Source: Myxococcales bacterium (GTDB taxonomy: Bacteria > Myxococcota_A > Polyangia > Polyangiales > GCA-016699535). Taken from it: a stretch of DNA of 64,000 bases. The notes below the pieces were generated by a model, which was given only the letters and a program-made list of their open reading frames with translations, did no database searches and was not told the origin of the DNA. The position numbers were made by a program, and so were the translations under genes. The stretch is taken from the NCBI GenBank assembly GCA_016699535.1, contig CP064980.1, positions 3,046,001 to 3,110,000 on the forward strand, read 5' to 3'. This document shows positions 7,923 through 16,920 of this stretch, one piece after another (position 1 is the stretch's first letter; each line of letters starts with the position of its first letter).

Positions 7923-9359
7923 ATGTCTAACGATTCCCATGCCCAAGCGACTCTTGCCAGCCTTCCGGAAGGAAAGCGTGCCGTGGTCTGCGCGATTTCA
8001 GGCCATGGAGCCTACCGCCGGCGTTTGCTTGAGATGGGCCTGATTCCAGGAACAACAGTGCAGATGGTGCGAACTGCGCCCTTGGGAGATCCGATAGAAG
8101 TACGTTTGCGTGGCTTTTCGCTTTCGTTGCGTCGGAAAGACGCCGCTCAAGTGCACACCTCTTCAGCCGCCATCGTAAACACAGCCGCCACGACTGAAAA
8201 CGGCCAATTTAATCTGCACTCAGTAAAGGCGCCTCAGAGCCAGAGCACTGAGAAAAAGCGCATCTTGTTAGTCGGTAATCCAAACAGTGGAAAAACGACA
8301 CTCTTCAATCGCCTTAGCGGCAAGCGCAGCAAAGTAGGCAACTACCCTGGCGTTACCGTCGAGAAGAAATCCGCAGAGCTGACTTTATCGAGCAGCGAAA
8401 AAGTTGAACTTATCGATTTGCCAGGCACCTATTCCCTGCGTGCCAACTCGCCCGAAGAGCGCGTTGCGGTCGATGCAGTGCTCGGACGAAAAACACCAGC
8501 ACCCGATTTAGTTGTGATGGTAGCCGACGCGACCTCTCTTTCACGCAATCTTTACTTAGCTACTCAATTGGCCGAAAGTCCCACGCCTCTATTGATCGCA
8601 TTGAACATGTGGGATGAGAAAGAATCGCTCGGCTTGGACATCAATCTTGAAAGCCTGCAAAAAGGCTTGGGCGTTTGTTGCGTGCCCATCTCCGCCACAA
8701 GTGGCCAAGGCCTCGATGAATTGCGCGCGCAGATGCAGCGCATGCTCACGCAAAACGAAAGTCGCTCGGTGCTTTGCGCGCGCTATGATGCCCGCATCGA
8801 AGAGGTTCTGGGCCAAGTCGAAAATGAAATTCCCGAAGCGTGGCACCACGGCAGCGCAGCCCGAAAACGCCTTTGGGCCAGTTGGGCATTGCTCTCGATT
8901 GGCGAAGACGAACTTCACGAAGTGCCAGATTCTCTACGCAGTACGATTCGCGACCTATGCGAAGAGCATAAGAAGGATCCATCTCCCATGGATCAAGACA
9001 TGATTCGTGAGCGTTATGCTTTTATCGACAACTTGCTAAGACAATGCGCCCAAGGCACCCTCCCCATTGCTAGACGCGAGCTTCAAGATCGCTTGGACCG
9101 CTTTTTGCTTCAACCCGTCATCGGAACGCTCGTCTTTTTGACGCTAGTTTTCATTCTGTTTCAATCGCTTTTTCTTTGGGTTGAGCCGGCGATTTCCGCG
9201 ATTGAAACATCCATTAGTTTTTTGCAAAACTTGGTGCAAAACACCGTTCCTTCAGGCTCGTTCCAGGACCTTATCGTCAACGGCGTTCTTGCAGGGGTTG
9301 GCAACGTCATCGCCTTCGTACCGCAGATTGCTCTGCTCTTTTTCATGATCTCTGCTTGA
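7923..9359 (+). CDS. feoB: FeoA-FeoB fusion ferrous iron transporter, N-terminal part (frameshifted gene)
   Basis: The N-terminal 70 or so residues are a FeoA SH3-like domain (GHGAYRRRLLEMGLIPGT...VRLRGFSLSLRRKDAAQV), fused to the FeoB GTPase. G motifs: GNPNSGKT, VGNYPGVTVE, DLPGTYSL and NMWD. Then come the first membrane helices (GTLVFLTLVFILFQSLFLW and NVIAFVPQIALLFFMIS). The frame stops at TGA 9357-9359 just where FeoB proteins read LEDSGYLAR, which is found in the next frame. Start uncertain: ATG 7923, or TTG 7878. The product imports Fe2+ across the inner membrane if the frame is restored. Confidence 0.88.
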   Translation: MSNDSHAQATLASLPEGKRAVVCAISGHGAYRRRLLEMGLIPGTTVQMVRTAPLGDPIEVRLRGFSLSLRRKDAAQVHTSSAAIVNTAATTENGQFNLHSVKAPQSQSTEKKRILLVGNPNSGKTTLFNRLSGKRSKVGNYPGVTVEKKSAELTLSSSEKVELIDLPGTYSLRANSPEERVAVDAVLGRKTPAPDLVVMVADATSLSRNLYLATQLAESPTPLLIALNMWDEKESLGLDINLESLQKGLGVCCVPISATSGQGLDELRAQMQRMLTQNESRSVLCARYDARIEEVLGQVENEIPEAWHHGSAARKRLWASWALLSIGEDELHEVPDSLRSTIRDLCEEHKKDPSPMDQDMIRERYAFIDNLLRQCAQGTLPIARRELQDRLDRFLLQPVIGTLVFLTLVFILFQSLFLWVEPAISAIETSISFLQNLVQNTVPSGSFQDLIVNGVLAGVGNVIAFVPQIALLFFMISA

Positions 9360-10389
9360 AGACTCCGGATATTTGGCCCGGGTTGGTTTTGTCATTGACC
9401 GCATCATGCGCGGTGTCGGCCTGCATGGAAAAGCTTTCATTCCCATGCTCGGTGGTCTTGCCTGCGCCGTCCCCGCGGTGATGGCCACCCGCACCATTGA
9501 ATCGCGTCGCGACAGGCTCCTAACCATGCTGGTTATCCCTGTGATGTCGTGCAGCGCCAGACTGCCAGTCTACGTCTTGATTACCGCCGTGGTGTTTGCG
9601 CCATCCGAGGACCGTCTGGGCTTTCTTAGCATGGGCGCCCTTGCCCTTTTCTTTCTCTATGCCTTTTCAACCGTAGCAACTTTACTTATCGCTACGGTGC
9701 TGCGCAGAACCATTCTTAAGGGACCCAAGCCAAAACTTTTGCTAGAACTTCCGCCTTACCGTAAGCCGGCCATCATGAACTTACTGCGCAATGCTTGGGA
9801 CAACGTTCGAGCCTTTCTTGGCGAAGCTGGCACGATTATCTTAGCCATGACAGTGGTGATGTGGGCTCTGCTTTCTTACCCTAAACTCGATGCAGCTGAC
9901 TACCCGACCTTTTCAAAGGACACGAGCGCGGAACATCAAAGAGCACTTGTTGCACAAGCCGAGCTTGAACATTCCTTTGCCGGACGGATTGGAAAAGGTC
10001 TTGAGCCCATCATGAAACCTCTTGGTTTTGATTGGCGTATCTCGGTCGGCATTCTTGGCGCCTTTGTCGCCCGCGAGGTGTTTGTCTCCACCCTAGGCAC
10101 CGTGTTTGGACTGGGTCAAAGCGATGAAAACTCCAAACCCTTGCGCGCATCGCTCAAACGCGCAACCTGGCCCGATGGGCGGCCACTTTTCCCTCCGCTG
10201 GCAGGTTTCTCGCTGATGATCTTTTTCGTCTTCGCATGCCAATGCATGAGCACGATTGCTGTGGTTAAACGTGAATCAGGCAGTTGGAAATGGCCAATGT
10301 TTATGTTTGCCTATATGACGGTTCTTGCCTATTCAGCTTCCTTCGCCGTCTACCAGCTTGGCAAAGCGCTTGGCGTTGGCCTAAGCTAG
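9355..10389 (+). CDS. feoB: FeoB C-terminal membrane domain (second frame of feoB)
   Basis: Continues the preceding frame with LEDSGYLARVGFVIDRIM, then GLHGKAFIPMLGGLACAVPAVMATR and LVIPVMSCSARLPVYVLI, the Gate/Core region of FeoB with its conserved Cys. Further transmembrane helices follow. From 9355 the change needed is +1 (one base too many or two too few near 9351-9357). There is no own start before M at 9373 and no ribosome site, so this is the 3' part of feoB and not a separate gene. Confidence 0.87.
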   Translation, partial: LEDSGYLARVGFVIDRIMRGVGLHGKAFIPMLGGLACAVPAVMATRTIESRRDRLLTMLVIPVMSCSARLPVYVLITAVVFAPSEDRLGFLSMGALALFFLYAFSTVATLLIATVLRRTILKGPKPKLLLELPPYRKPAIMNLLRNAWDNVRAFLGEAGTIILAMTVVMWALLSYPKLDAADYPTFSKDTSAEHQRALVAQAELEHSFAGRIGKGLEPIMKPLGFDWRISVGILGAFVAREVFVSTLGTVFGLGQSDENSKPLRASLKRATWPDGRPLFPPLAGFSLMIFFVFACQCMSTIAVVKRESGSWKWPMFMFAYMTVLAYSASFAVYQLGKALGVGLS

Positions 10390-10396
10390 ACTTGCA

Positions 10397-10561
10397 ATGA
10401 TTGAGTTTGATTACCAAGGCTTTCTTGCAGCACTTGCTGTCGCCGTCGCGCTTGGCTTTCTTCTGAGACGCTGGTCGAAAAAAGACAGCAAACGCAAAGG
10501 CCCGGATGTACCCGTTGATCAGCTCCTTCGAAAACACCGAAACGATCACAAAAGGCGTTGA
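10397..10561 (+). CDS. Small single-span membrane protein downstream of feoB
   Basis: 54 residues: MIEFDYQGFLAALAVAVALG then FLLRRWSKKDSKRKG and a basic tail ending HRNDHKRR. One transmembrane helix (about residues 8-23) with positive residues after it, so the tail should face the cytoplasm. It starts 7 bases after feoB. FeoB operons often end with a small FeoB-associated membrane or FeoC-like protein; this one has no cysteines, so it is not the Cys-rich type. The function is an inference from position only. Confidence 0.6.
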   Translation: MIEFDYQGFLAALAVAVALGFLLRRWSKKDSKRKGPDVPVDQLLRKHRNDHKRR

Positions 10562-10644
10562 TCGACAGCAGCCTTACAAGACGCCGGCCCACCGACGCCA
10601 CGCTCCACCCCTGCTGCCGGTTGACTCGCATTGAAGGCCGGGGA

Positions 10645-12321
10645 CTAAGGCGCTGGCAGGTTGAAGACTAAATCCCACCAGTTTTCATAGGGCGAGTTAT
10701 CAACCCCGCGAGGCATGCGCTTAAAGCGCCAGGTCTGAAAGCCCCAGTCATTGCACTGCCATGCATCGCAAGCCACGGATGTCAGCGCTTTGTCTCCTGA
10801 AAAGAAACTATCACAACCGCTGCTCACCAATGTCTGATTGCCGTAGTCGTAATCTTTCGTGCCATTTGGCGGAAAATGCGTATCTCCACACATGTCGCGG
10901 CCTGCGAACTGATCGAGCAGTCCATAGTGAGAAAGTGTAAAATCTACGCGGTGGCCAAAACCATGCAACAAAACGTCCGGGTGCCGATCGAGATTGAATC
11001 CTACGGTCGCAAAGGTAACGGGGCAATCGTATTCGAGCATGCCATTAATAGAAAAGGGCTCGCGACCGATCATGGAGGTCTCGTGAAAGCCAAAATACGG
11101 ACCGGCAAAAAGCCAAAACTCCTCAACACCTTGCTCCTGGGCTATGCGACACAAATCAAGTGACTCTACAAGCTTTGATTGATCCGCCAAAGGAGCAATT
11201 TCCGTCAAGCCATACGACGAACCCCAGAGTTTGGATTGTCCGTCATAACCATGGCAATTTCGGTAATCCTCAAAACATGCAAGGTAGCTCGCTTTATCAT
11301 AGACAAAACCATCCTCAAGCTCCGGGAAGAAACCTGCTGTCTGCAAAGGCAGTAGCTCGTACTGTACGGCATGGCCAGTGCCTTCCTCCACTCCGTTTTT
11401 GTACAGTTCACTAAACTCATCGGGGCTATAGGGGTAAATACTCGTTATCCCGTTCGGATCGAATACGATAGGCAATACCTTAATCTGCCTCGTTGTTGCG
11501 CTGGGAGATTGCACATCGTCAAGCGTCGGTGGTCTATATTCAACAAGTTCTTTTTTGCCATGGTCTGGCGCCGCGCATTGCACATACTGATTCGGCTCCC
11601 TAAAATGATACGGTTGGTAGCGCTCCGCCATGATCCAACCGGCATAGGTAAAGTTGGTGTCGTTTAGTTTAACCCTCAACCAAACTTGTTTCTCGGTAGG
11701 GGTTTGTCTAAGGGATGCAGGATCACTTGAAAGCTGTCCGTCCTCAAAAGTCAACGTGGGAAAACGTGACACTGTCGTTTTATCCAAACTCTCGCCGGCT
11801 GAGATAACGCGAATCACATTTGAAACAGGCAGGTTCCAGGCAGCAGAATCTCGGAGTAAGTTGCCATGAATGCTTTCAGCTAAGTCCGGATAACGTCTAA
11901 AGTTCGTGTCTGCTTTAGGACTACACCGAGTGGCATCGCAGAGCAACGGAATGTCCTCGTCTTCTACGCCCGCAGGCCCAAGATAAATCCATCCTGCTTG
12001 CCCACCACCATCGGTAAAATACCCCCATTCGTTGCCACCAAATTCCATGGTGTACCTCGAATTATCTATGCCAACTTCACTTGGAATTGCCTCGATGATA
12101 GTCCCGTGAAATAGAGGGGACTTACGATGCTCGCTGCCAAAGGGATCGAGTCGAAGTTTTAAACCACTGTTTTCAACAACCTTAAGATATCCACAGTCAG
12201 CCAGTTCAGCGCCAGAAACACCGTCATAGCTACTCTCAGAGCCTGGACTACAAGACCCTGAACCGCCTATAAACCAAAAACTCATTAAAAGCCGTGCGAC
12301 ATGTAAGTGTGTTTTGTGCAT
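10645..12321 (-). CDS. Secreted lipoprotein of unknown function with an HGFGH motif
   Basis: The start MHKTHLHVARLLMSF gives a signal peptide ending GGSGSC, a plausible lipobox, at about residue 24; the frame remains open upstream but without a signal-like sequence. The N-terminal half has two stretches that look like SH3-like beta domains (around GWIYLGPAG and around YAGWIMAERY). The C-terminal half has WLFAGPYFGFHETSM and LLHGFGHRVDFTLSHY, which could be a metal site, then several Cys and a final WWDLVF. I do not recognise the family. It is divergent from the next lipoprotein gene. Confidence 0.7.
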   Translation of the reverse strand: MHKTHLHVARLLMSFWFIGGSGSCSPGSESSYDGVSGAELADCGYLKVVENSGLKLRLDPFGSEHRKSPLFHGTIIEAIPSEVGIDNSRYTMEFGGNEWGYFTDGGGQAGWIYLGPAGVEDEDIPLLCDATRCSPKADTNFRRYPDLAESIHGNLLRDSAAWNLPVSNVIRVISAGESLDKTTVSRFPTLTFEDGQLSSDPASLRQTPTEKQVWLRVKLNDTNFTYAGWIMAERYQPYHFREPNQYVQCAAPDHGKKELVEYRPPTLDDVQSPSATTRQIKVLPIVFDPNGITSIYPYSPDEFSELYKNGVEEGTGHAVQYELLPLQTAGFFPELEDGFVYDKASYLACFEDYRNCHGYDGQSKLWGSSYGLTEIAPLADQSKLVESLDLCRIAQEQGVEEFWLFAGPYFGFHETSMIGREPFSINGMLEYDCPVTFATVGFNLDRHPDVLLHGFGHRVDFTLSHYGLLDQFAGRDMCGDTHFPPNGTKDYDYGNQTLVSSGCDSFFSGDKALTSVACDAWQCNDWGFQTWRFKRMPRGVDNSPYENWWDLVFNLPAP

Positions 12322-12582
12322 TCCACGGAGTACTCCTGCAAAGTTCATGCCGGGGCAATTTGTGCTGCACTTCAGGGTAGGTAGCGTCCATCGTTGCCCT
12401 CCCTGGGAAGTAAAGTCCCTGTTTGGCAGCCCCACCTGCAATACGATCGACAGTTTGTACCGCGCCCACACGAGCTATTCCTATAGAATTTCGGGAAATA
12501 CAAATTTGTTCAGGTGGGCACAATTCTTGCGTTTACATACAATTAGGCCCAAGCCGCTCTACTCGCTATCGCTGTGATTTCT

Positions 12583-13698
12583 ATGCCATCTCGAATCTTT
12601 AAAAAAGGAACCTATCTCAAACACATGGCCTTTCAAATTGCGCTCATGGCGTCTTCTGTTTTCTTTTGCTCGGCTTGCGCGCTTGGAAGCGTTGATGCGC
12701 TGCAAGAAGCCATGCCTGAGGCAACCGCTCCGGCGGTGCCGTCCAAGTCTCAGAGCACTCCGACCGTTGCGCCTTCCCTTGAGTCTGAAGAGCCTTCATT
12801 GCCACCCTCGACAGCAGGATGCCATGAAGATTTGAAAATCATGACTTACAATTTAGGAACCGGGGGCTATATCGACGGGAACGGCGAGAAACATTACTTT
12901 TACTCGAACCCGGAACCTATCCTAGAAAAAGTCGCCAACCTTATTGTCGATCAACAGGCAGATGTTGTGGCGATTCAAGAAATTGATATTGGCAATCAAC
13001 TCTATCAGAAAGTCAATATGCCGCGCAAGCTGTATGACAAGTTGATTGCGAAGGGCTACCCCATGCAAGCACATTTCGGCCCGGCCTTTGATATCGGTTT
13101 TCTCAGCGGTAATTTCTTACTCAGCCGTTTACCTTTTCTGCAGTCCAAAAAAGAAAACAATCAGCACACGGGTGAACTTGAACTTGTACCCTCGGACTAC
13201 ATTCAGCGAACTGTGGCCGATCTAAGCTGCTACGACGATACTTTTTTCTGCAACTGGAACTTTGGCCAGAACGTTTTTACCTTATTCAGCACTCTTCAAA
13301 CCGCATGTGGACAGCTCATCGTCGTCAACTACCACCCTTTTCCACAGCTGGCTAATGAAATGGCGGCCATGCTTCAACAAGTGCTCACGACCCATCACAG
13401 CAATGAGCAAACCTTGCTTGTGGGTGACTTTAACATCACGCGCGGCTCGGCTACCTATACGAGTTTTCTGCCCAAGTATACAGACAGCTGCACTGATGGA
13501 TCCTGCTTACGCACATTGGATCCTTCCATTTCAGCGCAAGAGCTTGCGGTGGATTATATTTTTACTGAGAAGGAAGCTAAAGGCGGCTATCAGCCGCCCT
13601 GGAGCGCCGTTCAAAGCCAAAGCATCCTCAGCGCGAACGATGGACTGTTTGTTTCCGACCACCTACCGCTTGTGGCCGATCTTCACTACACAGAATGA
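12583..13698 (+). CDS. Endonuclease/exonuclease/phosphatase-family lipoprotein
   Basis: After a signal peptide ending FFCSAC (lipobox) and a Pro/Ser/Glu-rich linker, the protein contains the EEP fold signatures in order: KIMTYNLGTGG, DVVAIQEID (catalytic Glu), LLVGDFNITR (GDFN) and a final SDHLPLVADLHY (SDHxP). This fold covers DNase I, sphingomyelinases and inositol phosphatases; which substrate is used here is unknown. Surface location suggests an extracellular nuclease or phosphodiesterase. The ATG at 12583 is taken in preference to GTG at 12574. Confidence 0.85.
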   Translation: MPSRIFKKGTYLKHMAFQIALMASSVFFCSACALGSVDALQEAMPEATAPAVPSKSQSTPTVAPSLESEEPSLPPSTAGCHEDLKIMTYNLGTGGYIDGNGEKHYFYSNPEPILEKVANLIVDQQADVVAIQEIDIGNQLYQKVNMPRKLYDKLIAKGYPMQAHFGPAFDIGFLSGNFLLSRLPFLQSKKENNQHTGELELVPSDYIQRTVADLSCYDDTFFCNWNFGQNVFTLFSTLQTACGQLIVVNYHPFPQLANEMAAMLQQVLTTHHSNEQTLLVGDFNITRGSATYTSFLPKYTDSCTDGSCLRTLDPSISAQELAVDYIFTEKEAKGGYQPPWSAVQSQSILSANDGLFVSDHLPLVADLHYTE

Positions 13699-13928
13699 TC
13701 CAGCGCTATTAGCAATGTGTGGCGATGAGAACTCAGAGCAAGTCATAGTGTATACCTGATGCCCTTTAGGGGCCAACCATAGCGGCGTTCTATCAACAAC
13801 GCCAAACATTCCAGTTGCCGGAGCAACAGGTAGCAGTTAATCGCTTATTTACTTACATTACGTTTTGTTAGTGTGGCTTGACAATTGACACAACTCTTTG
13901 GGCTTATGCCATTGCGAAAAACATTGAA

Positions 13929-15455
13929 TTACTCGTCAATGAGTGCGCCATTTAGAATCCACTGGCGCAGGTCTTCAAGTTCTTTATCGTCCGTGAAATA
14001 ATTTGGAACTCCACTTACCGGCAAGGGCATGCGTCCTCCAACAATGGTTGTGTCGGTGCAACCATCCGTCGAATTCGGGTCTCGAAGCTTCAGGTAAAGA
14101 TAGCTCTTGCAAGGATCGCCTGCTGCATCGCCGGTCTTTTCAATGAGCTTGAGCTCTGTGCGTTGGGTCGATACAGCAGCCGTGCGTGTTGTATCACCCA
14201 AAAGCCGTGCATAGAGCTCATCATAGTCGTTCGTGTCCAGATCAAGTCCGGCAGCAGGGTTTGAGCCGCCATGACAACTCAGCGCTCCGGTCGAGCCGCC
14301 GCAGGTGCTATTGAGTAAGGGGGCAATGCGGCCGCGCCAGGTAGGATCGGTGCCGAGCACATCGAAGTTGTTGGGATCCACTGTGCAGGTCGCATAGTTG
14401 ATGGGTGCACCAAGTGTGACGTCGGGCGATTCAGGATTAAGCCCTTCAATCCAGCACATAAGTGCGAGCATTTCAGAAATCGAAAGAGGCTGATTCGCTA
14501 GAGGCATCCTTGTGCCCGGTACATCAATTATTTTTATCTGACTGGTCGCGCTATCCACTTGTCCGCATGGATCAGGCATCACGCCTCTTAGTCGCGCGAC
14601 AACATAACTTGAAAGCGGCTCGCCTGGCTCAAACAAAGTCAGCGTCTTGCACTCGGCTACGCTGTGCCCAAAGGTGCCGTTGCGATTAAAATCACCCTGA
14701 CGAATTGCATCGGATTGCTCCTTTACATCATTAACAAAAAGCAGCGCGATAATTTCATCCTGACGGTCATCTCGCACTTCGCCAAAAATGTGAGTGCCAC
14801 CATCGAGCGAATAAAAGCGGGTATCAAAGGAGTTAAAGGTAAAGTCGCCGATTTCGTCGTCTTTTAGAATGCGGCGCTGAAACTGAGCGGTAGCAGAGAC
14901 GCTGTCGCCTTCGAAAACGATGGGTGCACGTAGATAAATATGCAACCCTGGATCTTCGGCATTCGGCAAACGATCCGCATTGCGAAAATCGGTATACTCA
15001 CCAGGAATGTAATCAATGTACGCGATTTCGCTTGAAGGGGTTGAAAGACCAGCAAACACCAAAAGGTCTCCGCGCTGCTCACAGTAATCGAGCACAGCAT
15101 CATGACTAAGCGGCCTTACGTTGCACGGCTCAGAGACCCACGAAAGCATATTGGCTTCGGAACTAAGGTCTGGATACTCTTTGCTATAGTGGCAAACGCC
15201 TTCGGTTACAGCACAGGTGCGACGAACAACATCGTGCCAGAGCTGTTGTGTGTTTGCAAAGTTTTTCTGGGCTTCCAAATAGGAAGGATCATCGCCCGTG
15301 TAGGGCGGGACACTGCCAGGAGCGGCATAAGAAGGACGATTCGGTGTTATGTTTATTTCGCCGGCAAGCACGTTTCCGGAAAAATCCTCACCACAGCCTG
15401 ATATTAAGCAAACAGGTAGGACTACTACGAAGAAGGCCAAAATAAAAATTTTCAT
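13929..15455 (-). CDS. Lipoprotein with a cytochrome c-like C-terminal region (PSCyt1-like)
   Basis: Signal peptide with lipobox LISGC. The C-terminal part resembles planctomycete-type cytochrome domains: RIAPLLNSTC...LSCHGGS, GLDLD, GGRMPLP and LEDLRQWILNGA. The Cys pair is C-x8-CH rather than CxxCH, so covalent haem binding is uncertain. An earlier GTRMPLANQPLS...WIEG looks like a degenerate second copy of the 3' half of such a domain. It lies 1 base downstream of the DUF1501 gene and is the last of a three-gene operon. Confidence 0.7.
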   Translation of the reverse strand: MKIFILAFFVVVLPVCLISGCGEDFSGNVLAGEINITPNRPSYAAPGSVPPYTGDDPSYLEAQKNFANTQQLWHDVVRRTCAVTEGVCHYSKEYPDLSSEANMLSWVSEPCNVRPLSHDAVLDYCEQRGDLLVFAGLSTPSSEIAYIDYIPGEYTDFRNADRLPNAEDPGLHIYLRAPIVFEGDSVSATAQFQRRILKDDEIGDFTFNSFDTRFYSLDGGTHIFGEVRDDRQDEIIALLFVNDVKEQSDAIRQGDFNRNGTFGHSVAECKTLTLFEPGEPLSSYVVARLRGVMPDPCGQVDSATSQIKIIDVPGTRMPLANQPLSISEMLALMCWIEGLNPESPDVTLGAPINYATCTVDPNNFDVLGTDPTWRGRIAPLLNSTCGGSTGALSCHGGSNPAAGLDLDTNDYDELYARLLGDTTRTAAVSTQRTELKLIEKTGDAAGDPCKSYLYLKLRDPNSTDGCTDTTIVGGRMPLPVSGVPNYFTDDKELEDLRQWILNGALIDE

Positions 15456-15456
15456 G

Positions 15457-16911
15457 TCAGCTCAACAAGTCTGAAAAGTTAAAGACATTCTCAGCATCAA
15501 ACACGCCGGCATGATCGCCGCCCAATGCGTCGATGAGTGTTTTCATAAAGGCGCGGTATGAAACAACTTGGCCTTCGGCTTTGAGGTCTGAGCTGCGTGT
15601 ATGGCCAAGCTCTTTGCCTCCAAGAGCCAAGGTGTTTGCCCCTTCGGCGATCAAACCACCCATCATCGGCATGGACATCCATCGCGTGGCCAAGTCTCCG
15701 CCGTGATCACTGCCACGGGCTGAATTAAAGCGCGAGCCTCGCGCTGTGCGGCCAAACTCACTGCCAAACACGACTAAAGTATGGTCCCAATAGCTGCTGC
15801 CATCTTGGCTGCCGTCTGGATAGCTGTATGGCATGGCTTTTAACGCCGCGTAAAGCGCGCTCATGATCCAGTTGGGCTCGTCCATGGCCGTCGGGAAGCT
15901 GCTCTCCTCGTTCGAATGATAGTCCCATCCACCCTGACCAAAATACACAGCGGGGCAGCCAAAGTGAAACAGGCGTAGCGCTAAACGCACGGAACGAGCG
16001 GCGCGGCTGTTACCAAAAAGCGAAGTTAGTTGGGCTTGGGTGAAACCATCAACAGCTTCGTCGCTGTTATTGTCGATATCAAGAATGGGGCTTTGAAAAA
16101 TGTCGTTGAAGCGTTCGTTGGCGCTGCGACTTTGGATGTAAGCGTCCACTGGAGTTCGCAAAAACACGTGCTGACGCTCTCTCATGCGTTGATCGGTTGC
16201 TTTGGAAAAACTTTTTGCCCATTCAGGAATATTGCCACTTTCAGTTCGAAAGCGATCAAAGTTAGTCCCTTCAATGACTGGAGGCCTGTACCCTGCGAAA
16301 ACACCCGTTCCGCGAGCCATGCCCGCTTCACCAAGCACAAAAGCCGGCAATCGCACGCTGGTTGTGTTGTTCCCAGTGGCTACCTCATTACGTAAGGCAT
16401 AGTTAATCATCGAAAAGATACCCGTGCCGGCGCCGTCGTAGCCACCTGTCCCAGCATAGCCGGTGTAAAAGCGCTCTAGCCCCGTTCCGTGGTTTCCGTC
16501 GGCACTTCCTGAAAACGGCTCATGATCGACGCAAGGAATAACTGCAATACGCGTTGCAAGTTGATTCATCGGTAACATCCCTGCTGCTTGCTTTTCTTCA
16601 TCAAGCCATCCGGAGCGGTCCATCACAGCCGAAGCGCCCCACTCTACGCCTTGCGGCAAGCCCGCAGCCGAGCCAAAGGGATTAAACTGGCTGGCAACAT
16701 TGCCATTGTAAGCCGCAGTGAAACGGAAGCCTGAGTTAAGACGCATGTACAGCAAATGACGAATGCTGCCGCGCACATCACTTTGCTGCTGAGCGAAGGC
16801 TTTGGGCAGCCAAAGATGAGGACTGCCGGCGATGGCTGCGGTCGCGCCAAGACTTTGCACAAAACGTCTTCGACTTAATCCGGTTTTCTTTTTTTGCTTG
16901 CTTTTAGCCAT
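15457..16911 (-). CDS. DUF1501 family Tat-secreted protein
   Basis: Starts with a twin-arginine signal (GLSRRRFVQSLGATAAIAGSP), cut around AFAQQ. The body matches DUF1501, a sulfatase/alkaline phosphatase-fold family: GQGGWDYHSNEE, HTLVVFGSEFGRT and GSDHGGD. These proteins are periplasmic and of unknown substrate; in Planctomycetes and Myxococcota they sit next to DUF1549/DUF1800-type and cytochrome-type partners, as here. Gaps to both neighbours are 9 and 1 bases, so the three are co-transcribed. Confidence 0.9.
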   Translation of the reverse strand: MAKSKQKKKTGLSRRRFVQSLGATAAIAGSPHLWLPKAFAQQQSDVRGSIRHLLYMRLNSGFRFTAAYNGNVASQFNPFGSAAGLPQGVEWGASAVMDRSGWLDEEKQAAGMLPMNQLATRIAVIPCVDHEPFSGSADGNHGTGLERFYTGYAGTGGYDGAGTGIFSMINYALRNEVATGNNTTSVRLPAFVLGEAGMARGTGVFAGYRPPVIEGTNFDRFRTESGNIPEWAKSFSKATDQRMRERQHVFLRTPVDAYIQSRSANERFNDIFQSPILDIDNNSDEAVDGFTQAQLTSLFGNSRAARSVRLALRLFHFGCPAVYFGQGGWDYHSNEESSFPTAMDEPNWIMSALYAALKAMPYSYPDGSQDGSSYWDHTLVVFGSEFGRTARGSRFNSARGSDHGGDLATRWMSMPMMGGLIAEGANTLALGGKELGHTRSSDLKAEGQVVSYRAFMKTLIDALGGDHAGVFDAENVFNFSDLLS

Positions 16912-16920
16912 TCACCTGCC

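Noticed and set aside
9351..9361. Programmed +1 frameshift in feoB at GCT TGA
   Set aside because: The context is not the CTT-TGA of prfB, no upstream Shine-Dalgarno stimulator is seen, and other genes in the window have similar indels, so error is simpler.
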